Source: Candidatus Pacearchaeota archaeon (GTDB taxonomy: Archaea; Nanobdellota; Nanobdellia; Pacearchaeales; GW2011-AR1). From it: a stretch of DNA of 42,690 nucleotides. Shown here piece by piece: positions 7,759-15,574 of the stretch. Below the pieces are notes generated by a model. That model worked only from the letters and a program-made list of their open reading frames with translations. It was not told the origin of the DNA and did no database searches. Both the position numbers and the translations under genes were made by a program. Location of the stretch: assembly GCA_017609405.1 (NCBI GenBank), contig JAFCDZ010000006.1, positions 1 to 42,690 of the forward strand, written 5' to 3'. The first letter of the stretch is position 1; each line of letters begins with the position of its first letter.

Positions 7759-8202
7759 ATGAATGAAAAGAGGTTGGAAGAAAAAAAGCTGAAAAACAGC
7801 ATCAGAGGAAAAAAAAGTCGTGCTGCTGGAGCAAGATTTGAAAGAAAAGTCAGAAAAGATTTAGAAGATAAAGGATGGCTAATCGATAAATGGACAAATA
7901 ATGTTGATTTAGAAGAAAAAAGGGTAGTAAAAGCAAAAAGAAAATACAATCCTTATTTAAGAGCTCTTGCTGTTGGAACTGGTTTTCCAGATTTTATTGG
8001 AATAAAAAAAGCTACAAAAAAATATTATGAAATAATTGGAATTGAAGTAAAAGCAAACGGGTGGCTTGACAAAGAAGAAAAAGAAAAATGCAAGTTCTTG
8101 TTGGAAAAACAAATATTCAGCAGAATTTTAATTGCAAAAAAAGCAAAAAAAAGAGGGCAAATTGAGTATCTTGATTTTAAAGAGAGGTATTTAAATGATT
8201 AA
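7759..8202 (+). CDS. Predicted PD-(D/E)xK nuclease-like protein
   Basis: A 147-residue, very basic protein with the residue order of archaeal Hjc-like and VRR-type PD-(D/E)xK nucleases: Glu28 in ARFERKV, Asp78 in GTGFPDFIGI, and Glu96-x-Lys98 in GIEVKA. The lysine-rich N-terminus could bind DNA. This suggests a structure-specific or repair nuclease with two-metal chemistry; cleavage specificity cannot be read. An acidic insertion (DLEEKR, about 50-55) precedes the PD motif. Its last 8 nt overlap the start of the patatin gene, so the two are co-transcribed although functionally unrelated. Confidence 0.75.
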   Translation: MNEKRLEEKKLKNSIRGKKSRAAGARFERKVRKDLEDKGWLIDKWTNNVDLEEKRVVKAKRKYNPYLRALAVGTGFPDFIGIKKATKKYYEIIGIEVKANGWLDKEEKEKCKFLLEKQIFSRILIAKKAKKRGQIEYLDFKERYLND

Positions 8203-8989
8203 AAAATTTTTTGGAGTGTTTTTCCATAAATCGAAAAAAGTTAGTTTGGTTTTAGGTAGCGGGGGTTTTTTAGGTCTTAGTCACATCGGTGTTATAAAAT
8301 CAATAGAAAATAAAGGAATAAAAATTGATGAGATTGTTGGCTGTAGTATTGGTGCAATTATAGGGGCAATTTATGCTTTAGAACCAGATTCAAAAAAACT
8401 TGAAGAGCTTGCTTTATCTCTAACGAAAAAGGACCTCCTTAGTTTTTTAGATTTTAGAATCCCTAAAAATTCCATTCTTGCTGGAAAGAATATAAGAAAA
8501 TTTCTTGAAAAAGTTTTAAAGAATAAAACATTTAGAGAGACAAAAATACCTTTAAAGATAATTGCAACAGACATAGAAAAGGGTAAAGAAGTGGTTTTAT
8601 CAAAAGGGAGAATTCTTGATGCAGTTATGGCTAGCATAAGCATCCCAGGAATCTTTCCTCCTGTTAGGGTAGGAGATAGAATTCTTGTTGATGGCGGGCT
8701 TACAAATCCAACACCAATAGATAAGGCAAGTAATAAAAAAGTAATTGCTGTTGACCTTACAATGAGAAATGAGAAAAAACTTGAATCAGAAAGCATATTA
8801 AATGTTCTTTTACGCTCTTATGAAATTTCAAGAAGCGAATTAACAAAAAGAAAGATTTCTAAGAATAATAATTTGATTTTAATAAAACCAGATATATACA
8901 GACTAAGGTCTTTTAAGAAATATGAAATATCTAAGTTTATAGAAGAAGGGTTTGAATCATGCAATAAATATTTAAATAAAAAAATCTAA
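8195..8989 (+). CDS. Patatin-like phospholipase (RssA/NTE type)
   Basis: A 264-residue lipid acyl hydrolase of the patatin family. It has the oxyanion-hole loop GSGGFLG (21-27), the nucleophile elbow GCSIG with Ser51, and the catalytic dyad Asp166 in DGG (166-168). The conserved SIPGIFPPV segment precedes the DGG motif, as in bacterial RssA proteins. There is no signal peptide, so it likely acts on the inner face of the membrane or on soluble esters. The start overlaps the nuclease stop by 8 nt. The Ser-Asp dyad is intact, so an active enzyme is expected. Confidence 0.92.
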   Translation: MIKKFFGVFFHKSKKVSLVLGSGGFLGLSHIGVIKSIENKGIKIDEIVGCSIGAIIGAIYALEPDSKKLEELALSLTKKDLLSFLDFRIPKNSILAGKNIRKFLEKVLKNKTFRETKIPLKIIATDIEKGKEVVLSKGRILDAVMASISIPGIFPPVRVGDRILVDGGLTNPTPIDKASNKKVIAVDLTMRNEKKLESESILNVLLRSYEISRSELTKRKISKNNNLILIKPDIYRLRSFKKYEISKFIEEGFESCNKYLNKKI

Positions 8990-8997
8990 AGATAATT

Positions 8998-9669
8998 ATG
9001 AAAAAGCAGGTGAAGATTGAGATTAATATTACAAATAAGGCATTTTATACTTTAATAGCTATCGGTATTCTATTGGTAATGATTCTCAGTGTATGGGCCT
9101 ACCAATCAAACATGCGTGCAGGAAATCCGCTGATTATGGGACATTCTGCTGGAGAAATTTATGTTGAAAACTCTGCTGGAGAAATTATTAGTTTGCAAGA
9201 TGCATTAGATAATTTAACAAATTCTCTAAATAGGCGATTTATAGCTTTTGAGGTTTATAATCCTGATACTAAAACCTATGCTTGTGTAGATAAAGATCTT
9301 AAAGATTTATGTGGTGATGAAGATGGTTGTGATATTAGATTAGAACTGCAACATGAAACCGATTCATCTGATCAAGTGAAAACAATTGATGAACATATTT
9401 TTATGGAACAACCAGATATGTCTAATAACAGAAGTCCTGGTATTTATGGGTATACAAGACAAGAAGGTGGTGGAGACTTCTCTTGGATAACTGGAACAGA
9501 GAAAAGATACACTATTTTTTCTCCTTGGGGCTGGATGTGGATGCTTAATTATAGATCCAAGCATTGTCCAGAACAGTCAGGAAAAGCAGGTCCGGCATGG
9601 AGTGACCCTTATAAATTTACATTCGTATCTTCCCCAAAGACTAGAACTAGAGTTATCATTTATGACTAA
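8998..9669 (+). CDS. Membrane-anchored surface protein, unknown
   Basis: A 223-residue protein 8 nt after the patatin stop. A short basic N-terminus and one hydrophobic helix (about 15-35) form a signal anchor. The exported part has two short SAGEI repeats (GHSAGEIYVENSAGEI, about 48-63) followed by SLQDALDNL, then a region with several Cys and Trp residues. Cysteines near 95-120 may form disulfides. I recognise no enzyme motif. Such SAGEI plus signal-anchor proteins appear to be lineage-specific surface proteins, an inference from the sequence style. Confidence 0.7.
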   Translation: MKKQVKIEINITNKAFYTLIAIGILLVMILSVWAYQSNMRAGNPLIMGHSAGEIYVENSAGEIISLQDALDNLTNSLNRRFIAFEVYNPDTKTYACVDKDLKDLCGDEDGCDIRLELQHETDSSDQVKTIDEHIFMEQPDMSNNRSPGIYGYTRQEGGGDFSWITGTEKRYTIFSPWGWMWMLNYRSKHCPEQSGKAGPAWSDPYKFTFVSSPKTRTRVIIYD

Positions 9670-9711
9670 TTATTTCCATAAGTAAAAATAAATCAAAGGT
9701 ACTACTTTTTA

Positions 9712-10122
9712 TTATACATCCAACACAACCTGACAAACCCAAGAGTTGTTTATTTTTTTTACAAACATCTCATTATAGGTAATTGCTTTCACCGGATTTG
9801 AGAAATTATAATTTTCTGCTTTATCACCAAGAACTTCTGCTTTTAATGTTTTTTCACTTAGATTAATTTTGTTTATTTTTGATAAAATAAATCCTTTGCT
9901 ATCAAATAAAAATAAGAACTCTTCTAAGAAATTATATAAAAGAGATTCGTAATCTTCTCCAGTAACTTCAACAATCTCTTTAATCTTTGGTGTTATGTTT
10001 GTTTGCTGAGACATTATAGAACCCAAAGCAAGAGCAGCGTTAGAAAATGCTTCAGGGAGTGTTTTACCAAAAGACCTAAATTTTATATCTGCTGTATGTT
10101 CTAAAAATTCGTAGTTCTTCAT
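9712..10122 (-). CDS. Archease, RtcB RNA-ligase activating protein
   Basis: A 136-residue archease. It carries the diagnostic EHTADIKFRSFG start (residues 8-19), LPEAFSNAALAL, the SLLYNFLEEFLFLFDSKGF segment, and the C-terminal KAITYNEMFV and VVLDV; acidic residues at Asp12 and near the C-terminus form the metal site. Archease promotes guanylylation of the tRNA-splicing ligase RtcB and allows multiple turnover. It sits about 140 bp from an intron-containing tRNA-Cys, divergently transcribed. That fits a role in joining tRNA exons after intron removal. RtcB itself is not in the window. Confidence 0.95.
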   Translation of the reverse strand: MKNYEFLEHTADIKFRSFGKTLPEAFSNAALALGSIMSQQTNITPKIKEIVEVTGEDYESLLYNFLEEFLFLFDSKGFILSKINKINLSEKTLKAEVLGDKAENYNFSNPVKAITYNEMFVKKINNSWVCQVVLDV

Positions 10123-10224
10123 TTAAATAATACAAAGGGTGTTTTTATATTTCTTTTGTTTTTTATTTTAAAATACAAATTGAAGATTTCCATATTCAAG
10201 TGAGTCCTTCTTTAAATATAGTTA

Positions 10225-10240
10225 AAAATATTTAAAAATA
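10225..10240 (+). promoter_or_regulatory. TATA box for tRNA-Cys
   Basis: An AT-rich box of the type ATTTAAAAATA lies about 25-30 nt before the mature 5' end of tRNA-Cys (10262), at the expected archaeal TATA position. Confidence 0.5.
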
Positions 10241-10261
10241 GGGAATTCTTCCAATAATCAA

Positions 10262-10373
10262 GCGCGGGTGGCACAGCGGCTACTGCGTCCGCCTGCAGAT
10301 TCAAGCTTTGTTTGAATCGCTTCCTTGAGAAGCAGTTAGCGGATTTTCCCGGGTTCGAGTCCCGGCCCGCGCT
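10262..10373 (+). tRNA. trnC: tRNA-Cys (GCA) with a 39-nt intron
   Basis: The acceptor stem GCGCGGG pairs with CCCGCGC. The anticodon stem TCCGC pairs with GCGGA, and the T arm is CCGGG-TTCGAGT-CCCGG. The anticodon GCA is at 10295-10297, and the discriminator is U73 (10373), the Cys identity base. CCA is not encoded. An intron of 39 nt (10299-10337) sits at the canonical 37/38 position. A clean bulge-helix-bulge is readable: CTGC pairs with GCAG, flanked by the 3-nt bulges AGA and TTA, followed by a TCAAG/CTTGA intron helix. The tRNA endonuclease and RtcB/archease would process it. Confidence 0.95.
10299..10337 (+). other. tRNA-Cys intron (bulge-helix-bulge)
   Basis: The intron lies between G37 and A38. 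The core 4-bp helix is CTGC (anticodon-loop side) with GCAG (intron 3' side). The cleavage bulges are AGA (5') and TTA (3'). The inner sequence can form TCAAG/CTTGA or a local ATTCAA/TTGAAT hairpin. Confidence 0.88.
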
Positions 10374-10394
10374 TTGAAAAAATTAAAATAAAAA

Positions 10395-10808
10395 ATGAAA
10401 ACATATACAAAATATTTAACAATTAATACTGAAAAAAGAATTGAGTTAGTGAACATCACAAGGGAAGTTGAGGAAGCAGTTGAAGAGTCCGGTATAAAAG
10501 AGGGAATTGTTTTAGTTAATCCCATGCATATTACTGCATCTGTTTTTATTAATGATGAAGAATCTGGTTTAAAACAAGATTTTGTTGAATGGCTTGAAAA
10601 ACTTGCACCAAAAGATTTTGATTATAAACACCACCAAACAGGAGAAGATAATGGATATGCTCATTTATGGAGAACAATTATGGGAAGAGAAGTTGTTGTT
10701 GCAATAACAAATGGGAGATTAGATTTTGGACCATGGGAGCAAATCTTTTATGGAGAATTTGATGGTCAGAGAAATAAGAGAGTTCTTATTAAAGTAATTG
10801 GGGAATGA
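10395..10808 (+). CDS. YjbQ family protein (UPF0047)
   Basis: A 137-residue member of the widespread YjbQ family, for which a weak thiamin-phosphate-synthase-like activity has been reported for some members. Family signatures are present: [13 protein letters not shown] (42-54), the metal-site [13 protein letters not shown] (79-91), [22 protein letters not shown] (105-126) and the C-terminal KRVLIKVIG. It is full length. It starts 22 nt after tRNA-Cys, so the two may share a transcript. Immediately after the stop, the 3' end of this gene is duplicated in tandem (separate feature). Confidence 0.92.
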   Translation: MKTYTKYLTINTEKRIELVNITREVEEAVEESGIKEGIVLVNPMHITASVFINDEESGLKQDFVEWLEKLAPKDFDYKHHQTGEDNGYAHLWRTIMGREVVVAITNGRLDFGPWEQIFYGEFDGQRNKRVLIKVIGE

Positions 10809-10948
10809 GATTTGCTCTGTCGCCCAAGCGTGGTCGAGCAAGGGAGCAAATCTTTTATGGGGAGTTTGATGGGCAAAGGAATAAGAGAATTCTTATTAAA
10901 ATTATTGGGGAATGAGATTTGCTCTGTCTTCAAAAATGGTTGAACAAA
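10735..10948 (+). repeat. Diverged ~107-bp tandem duplication covering the end of the YjbQ gene
   Basis: The first unit (10735-10841) contains the last 24 codons of the YjbQ gene, its stop and about 33 nt of downstream sequence. The second (10842 to about 10948) repeats it with substitutions that are largely silent or conservative: the fossil reading repeats [10 protein letters not shown], then differs only by Val/Ile exchanges, and keeps the TGA. The last ~20 nt of each unit (GTGGTCGAGCAA versus ATGGTTGAACAA) are more diverged. It looks like an old tandem duplication event; the second copy is not translated on its own. Confidence 0.8.
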
Positions 10949-11098
10949 AAGCCTTATTGTTAAATTCTGCTTAAAATGTTTTCTTATTAACCCTTATAAA
11001 AGATTTTTAACAAACTTTGAGAATAAACAATAAAGTGTAGTAACTCAAAAAGGGTTACAAAACAAAAAGTTTATAAAGACACCAAACCCGATATAGAT

Positions 11099-11464
11099 AT
11101 GGATGGAGACCTTATTATGAAAGTATATATGGAAGTAAGTGGCTTTAAAGGCCTTTTAGAAGGGGATAGCAGTCCAAAACCAGTTGATGATAGAAGTTTA
11201 AGAGGAATTATGGGATGTGAAAAGAGTGAAAAAGCTTTTATTGAAAGACTTCTAAGAATAACAAATAAAGAAGGAAGGGTTGAATTAGGAAGAGGAAAAG
11301 TATTAAGAATAACAGAGGTTCAATATACAAAAATAGGGCAAGATCCGGAAGATAGACAAGGTTTATTTTATCCTTTGGATAGATTAGATATGCCCTTTGG
11401 AAAGTATTATGAAAGGGGAAGAAAAAATAGAATTTCCTTAGGAATTGAGGTATTATCTGATTAA
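11099..11464 (+). CDS. Hypothetical small cytoplasmic protein
   Basis: A 121-residue protein of unknown family. It starts at an ATG about 27 nt after a clear TATA box (GTTTATAAAG, near 11070), predicting a leaderless mRNA. The sequence is charged with no membrane segment. Short recognisable stretches such as LRGIMGC (34-40) and GRGKVLRITEVQY (64-76) suggest a compact alpha/beta fold. No catalytic motif is visible. The next gene begins 38 nt later with its own anchored product, so a functional link is uncertain. Confidence 0.65.
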   Translation: MDGDLIMKVYMEVSGFKGLLEGDSSPKPVDDRSLRGIMGCEKSEKAFIERLLRITNKEGRVELGRGKVLRITEVQYTKIGQDPEDRQGLFYPLDRLDMPFGKYYERGRKNRISLGIEVLSD

Positions 11465-11502
11465 ATAATAAAACTTAAAATAATCAAAACTTATTTTAAA
11501 TT

Positions 11503-12168
11503 ATGAAGAAAAAAATATTTTTATTACTCTTGTTGTTATTAATTAAAGGAGTTCTTACTCTTCAAATAACTGAAGTTGAATTAAATCCTTCTGGAAGTGA
11601 TTCAGGAAATGAGTGGATTGAATTTTATTCTGAAAAGGAAGTAGATTTAGGAGAGTATAAAATTATCAATAATGATGGAGATGAGATAAAATTATCAGGA
11701 AAAGTTAAGGGTTTTTATGTTTATGTTTTTGAAAAACAATGGCTGGACAACTCAGATGAAAAAATAATTTTATACAAAGGAAATGAAAAAATACAAGAAA
11801 CACTAATTTTTGAAGATTCAAAAAATAATGAACTAACTTGGCAGTTCTGCGACAAATGGGAATTTAAAACATCAACAAAAGGAAAAGAAAACTGCGAAAA
11901 ACAAACTGAAGAAAAAGAAGAACCTCAAGAAGACCAAGAAGAAGCAGAAGAAGAAGTTCAAGAGCAAAAAGACCCGCAAGAAGAGAGCAATGAAAAAAAC
12001 AGCACAAAAAAGCCAAAACAAATAAGATTAGAAGAAATAAAATTAAATGCAAAAGATATAAAAAGAGATAAAATCTTAGATAAAAAAGAATATGCTATAG
12101 TTGTGTTGGTTATCCTCACAATAATAGTTATATTCTTATTAATAAAAAAATGGCACAAGATAAAATAG
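11503..12168 (+). CDS. Secreted lamin-tail (LTD) domain protein with C-terminal membrane anchor
   Basis: A 221-residue surface protein. The signal peptide covers about 1-20 (KKKIFLLLLLLLIKGVLT). An Ig-like lamin-tail domain starts with the typical ITEVELNPSGSDSGNEWIEFYS (21-42). A highly acidic Glu/Gln linker spans about 127-165. A single transmembrane helix near 196-212 is followed by a short basic tail (KKWHKIK). LTD domains on secreted prokaryotic proteins usually mediate envelope interactions. The 3' end overlaps the next gene by 19 nt. Confidence 0.82.
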   Translation: MKKKIFLLLLLLLIKGVLTLQITEVELNPSGSDSGNEWIEFYSEKEVDLGEYKIINNDGDEIKLSGKVKGFYVYVFEKQWLDNSDEKIILYKGNEKIQETLIFEDSKNNELTWQFCDKWEFKTSTKGKENCEKQTEEKEEPQEDQEEAEEEVQEQKDPQEESNEKNSTKKPKQIRLEEIKLNAKDIKRDKILDKKEYAIVVLVILTIIVIFLLIKKWHKIK

Positions 12169-12584
12169 AAGCAATAGTAATGATTGAAATTCTAGGGAAG
12201 CCTCCAGAACATTTGGTCTCAACATTAGAAGAAATTATATCAAAAATAGAAAAAGAAATAGGTCTAAATGTAAAAGAAAAAAAGATTCATGAACCTAAGG
12301 AATTGAAAGAAAACAAAGAGCTTTATACAACTTTTGCAGAAATTGTTATAGAAGCTGAAAAAATTTCACAGATAGTTGCATTAGCATTTAAATATGCTCC
12401 AGCACATATAGAAATAACAAATCCTGAGGAGATTCTTATGAGCAATCATGAATGGAATGATACTCTTAATGGTATTTTAATGATAATCCACAAATATGAT
12501 GAAGTTGCAAGAATTTTACAAAATGAAAATAAGATACTTGCAAAAAGATTGGAAGAACTATCAAAAAAAAATAAAAAAGATTAA
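12150..12584 (+). CDS. Conserved-looking cytoplasmic hypothetical protein
   Basis: A 144-residue soluble protein overlapping the end of the LTD gene by 19 nt in another frame, so probably co-translated. It opens with a beta strand (KIEAIVMIEILGKPPEHL) and a helix, resembling a ferredoxin-like ACT or RAM-type fold, and ends in a long charged helix with coiled-coil character (EVARILQNENKILAKRLEELSKKNKKD, about 115-144, in two halves). Function unknown. Its stop overlaps the convergent 407-residue surface gene by 4 nt. Confidence 0.72.
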   Translation: MAQDKIEAIVMIEILGKPPEHLVSTLEEIISKIEKEIGLNVKEKKIHEPKELKENKELYTTFAEIVIEAEKISQIVALAFKYAPAHIEITNPEEILMSNHEWNDTLNGILMIIHKYDEVARILQNENKILAKRLEELSKKNKKD

Positions 12585-13804
12585 ATTCCTTGCATAGGGA
12601 TTTTTTGTTCCTGCTTTTTCTTAAATAATAAATTTGTTAAAAAATTTGATTTTCCTTTGTATTTTTTTGAATAAAACCACAAAACCCCTATAAGGGCAAT
12701 GGCTATGAGTATTATGACTATCTTTGAAGATGAAGAACTACCTGAATTTTGGTTTTCAGAAGAAGCATTTTCTTGATTTAAATTCTGTGAATCATTAGAA
12801 ATAACATATTCATCCTCAAAAGGATTATATCTCTCGAAAAAGTGTGCTTCAATTGGAAGGGTTTCTATCACACCATTATATTTATCAAGAACTGCTATTT
12901 CTCCATAGATATCTTCCTCATCATCAGAGAAAAAAACAACATCAAAAGAGATGCTCTCATTCACATCTAATGAATCTATTTTTCTTAAAGATAGATTTAT
13001 ATTATTTATTAAAGAATCAGATAATTTTAATGTCAAGTTCTCTAATTTTACATTTCCTGTATTTTTCAAAGAAACTTCTTTTGTTTTAGATAAAGGAATA
13101 ATTGTAGAGATATTTAGGAGATATTCAGAAAAAGAAACCCTTATTTTTTCTTCTTCGCTAACATCTTGCCCTAATAAATAGACTAAGAAAGAGAAAGAAT
13201 CTAAAGAAGAGAAATTAATACTAGTTAACTTTGAAGAATTAATCTCTTTAATAGAAAAATAAATTTTCTTTTCATCTCCTGGAAGAATTTCAAGAGTTTT
13301 TTTATTTCCAATGCTTTTTCCAGTTATTGAATCCATTATTGAAATATCCTCCCCAGTAGATACTTTTACATTTATTGTAGAACCAAGAACATTTTTAATA
13401 ATCACTTGAAAAGATTCTGAAGTTGTTATAAATCCTTTATCTATTTGAAAAGCAAATGTTTGATTAGAGATTGTAAAATTTTTTACATAATCATTCTCAA
13501 CATATTTTCCATTAGAATAGGACAAGATATTCTCAAGAACAATAGAATAATTACCTGAATCATAAGGAAGGTTTGTAAATAAATAATAATTATTTTTTAT
13601 CTTTCCAAGAGAAAAATCAAGAGGTACTTCCACCCCATTATGATAAAAATGAATATCTTGTTCAGTTATAGGAGATAAAAAAACCCCTGAGATTTTTGCT
13701 AAAAAAGGTTCTCCTTTTTTGTATTCTTGTTTTATCTGAATATCTAATGAACTTATATTTGACAGCAAAAGAATAAATAAGAGTATAATAATTATCTTTT
13801 TCAT
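12581..13804 (-). CDS. Surface protein, Ig-like beta domains, C-terminal membrane anchor
   Basis: A 407-residue exported protein with a signal peptide (about 1-19), roughly 325 residues of beta-rich, Asn/Ser-rich ectodomain with several N-glycosylation-type N-x-S/T sites, a Ser-rich linker (SSSSSS, about 353-360), one transmembrane helix (361-378) and a basic cytoplasmic tail. The ectodomain resembles stacked CARDB/NPCBM-like beta sandwiches (VSLKNTGNVKLENLTLKL is typical). It lacks catalytic motifs and is probably structural. It shares general design with the 631-residue protein at 35845-37740. Confidence 0.72.
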   Translation of the reverse strand: MKKIIIILLFILLLSNISSLDIQIKQEYKKGEPFLAKISGVFLSPITEQDIHFYHNGVEVPLDFSLGKIKNNYYLFTNLPYDSGNYSIVLENILSYSNGKYVENDYVKNFTISNQTFAFQIDKGFITTSESFQVIIKNVLGSTINVKVSTGEDISIMDSITGKSIGNKKTLEILPGDEKKIYFSIKEINSSKLTSINFSSLDSFSFLVYLLGQDVSEEEKIRVSFSEYLLNISTIIPLSKTKEVSLKNTGNVKLENLTLKLSDSLINNINLSLRKIDSLDVNESISFDVVFFSDDEEDIYGEIAVLDKYNGVIETLPIEAHFFERYNPFEDEYVISNDSQNLNQENASSENQNSGSSSSSKIVIILIAIALIGVLWFYSKKYKGKSNFLTNLLFKKKQEQKIPMQGI

Positions 13805-13842
13805 GGATTTTATAAAAATTGAGAATATAAAAACTTTTTTAA

Positions 13843-15540
13843 TTAAGGTAAAGGTCTTCTTGGACCTGGACTAATTCTTTGTGGTGGAAAAGGAGGCCTT
13901 CTTCCAGGTGGTGGAGGGAAAGGCCCTCTTCTCATTGGAACCCCTTTCCCCTGTTTAAACCTCCTTCTATATATCCAAGCTTTAATTTTATTTCTGTAGA
14001 TTATTCCAATTACAACAAGAATAATTAAAATTACAAGCAAATAAATCCACCATTTAGAAGACTTTTTTTCTGGAGATGGTTGAACAGAAACTCTTTTACA
14101 ACATACATCATTTGCATCTAAACAAGAATAAGTTGTCTCAGTTTCATCATCTCTACAAACACCTCTACAAACACCTCCTTCTTGCTCACACTCAGAAACT
14201 TCTATTCTTGGATTACAGGTTCCATGCAAACAACAAACCTCTCCAGACCGAAGATCAGAAGTTGTTATTTTATCACCAGTGCAAACTTCATTAGAATTAC
14301 AAATTAAGCCTCCTCTATCTGAGCAAGTATCTTGAGCAGGCTGTTTATCACAACATACAAGAGGATAGAAGCAATGATAATTAATAGTATTCCCTCCTGC
14401 TTCACTACATGCGCTATTTGAAACACAATAATATCCTTCAGATTCGCAATCTAATTGAGTATGCTCATTGTTATCAAAGTCTCTTGGCCAAACAGAACTA
14501 AGGATAAAAGCAGTATTTACAACATCATTATCCCAACAACCATTAGGGCTTTGCTTCTCAAGTAACCATTCTTTTGCAGAATCTTTTTCTGATAAAGTAT
14601 CATAAAAAAGAGAATTTAATGCAAGAGCAGTGTCAAAGAACCTATCTCCAGAAACCTCCCAGTATTTGCCAACTCTTTGTAAATTAAGAAGCTCTTGCCT
14701 AAACTCAGCATCTTGTGTAAGTGAATATATTATAGAGTATGGAAGTTCTTTTTGATTATTTTTTGCTTCCATCTTTAGGTATGGTAAAAAGGGTTTAATA
14801 TCTTCGCCAAGCGAATCAAGAGCATAAGCAGCCCATAAAGTTCCTGCGTAATCACAAGAGCTCCCTTGTTTTAGACAAAAAAGGTTTATTTTCTCTTTTG
14901 TTTTTCCACCTGCTGAAGCAGAATTAACTTCCTCTGGAATATAAATAATTGGTGAATTTTCTTTTTGATATAGTAAATTAGTTGTAAAATCTGAATCACA
15001 AGTTATTTCAAATTCTTGATTATAGCAAGAAGGAGATATTTTAATCCAATATCCATTTGAAGAAACACTAAAACATCTTCCAAGATCCCCAACAATTTTT
15101 TTGTCTTCATTAATTAAAAAAGCTCTTCCAGAGATTTTACACGTGGTCTTATTTCTTGAATCTACCTGAATATACCAAATTAGATTATTCGGAATTACCT
15201 TTTGGGATAACAACCATTGTTTTGTTTTTTCAACAGACCCTCCTGCTTTTTTTAGAGCTAACATTGCCTGAGCAGTTGTCTTGATATTGCATCTTAGTTT
15301 TGGAAAACATCCTGAAGCATCCATCTGCGATTCAACATCATCAAAACATTTTCCTGTAGCAAGAAGAGAGAAAATTTGGGATTCTAATCCAAGAGAACTG
15401 CAATCCCCTATGAGATTATTTAAACAATCATAGGCTTTATCAATTCTATCCTGTTCAGAAAGATTTCCCAAATCAATTGCTAAAATTTGATTAAATAAAA
15501 ATAAAGTAATTACCACCATAAACAGCGCTCTTTTTATCAT
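13843..15540 (-). CDS. Secreted Cys-rich protein with toroid-like helical domain and membrane anchor
   Basis: A 565-residue exported protein. Signal peptide at 1-22. The N-terminal half has helical repeats resembling the alpha/alpha toroid of prenyltransferase/squalene-cyclase-like proteins: TTAQAMLALKKAGG with KQWLLSQK (about 88-113), a TLWAAYALDSLG repeat (about 234-246), then DTALALNSLFY and EWLLEKQSPNGCWDNDVVNTAFIL (about 304-345). A Cys-rich segment (about 360-485) follows with several CC pairs, suggesting disulfides. One transmembrane helix (about 495-515) and a basic, proline-rich cytoplasmic tail (RRGPFPPPPGRRPPF) complete it. No protease-inhibitor thioester is visible. Confidence 0.72.
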   Translation of the reverse strand: MIKRALFMVVITLFLFNQILAIDLGNLSEQDRIDKAYDCLNNLIGDCSSLGLESQIFSLLATGKCFDDVESQMDASGCFPKLRCNIKTTAQAMLALKKAGGSVEKTKQWLLSQKVIPNNLIWYIQVDSRNKTTCKISGRAFLINEDKKIVGDLGRCFSVSSNGYWIKISPSCYNQEFEITCDSDFTTNLLYQKENSPIIYIPEEVNSASAGGKTKEKINLFCLKQGSSCDYAGTLWAAYALDSLGEDIKPFLPYLKMEAKNNQKELPYSIIYSLTQDAEFRQELLNLQRVGKYWEVSGDRFFDTALALNSLFYDTLSEKDSAKEWLLEKQSPNGCWDNDVVNTAFILSSVWPRDFDNNEHTQLDCESEGYYCVSNSACSEAGGNTINYHCFYPLVCCDKQPAQDTCSDRGGLICNSNEVCTGDKITTSDLRSGEVCCLHGTCNPRIEVSECEQEGGVCRGVCRDDETETTYSCLDANDVCCKRVSVQPSPEKKSSKWWIYLLVILIILVVIGIIYRNKIKAWIYRRRFKQGKGVPMRRGPFPPPPGRRPPFPPQRISPGPRRPLP

Positions 15541-15574
15541 AATTAAATGTGGTATGAGTTATTTATAAAATTTG

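Noticed and set aside
12844-13181. Plus-strand ORFs opposite the 407-residue surface gene
   Set aside because: Shadow frames with no motif; the minus-strand gene has signal peptide, anchor and domain pattern.
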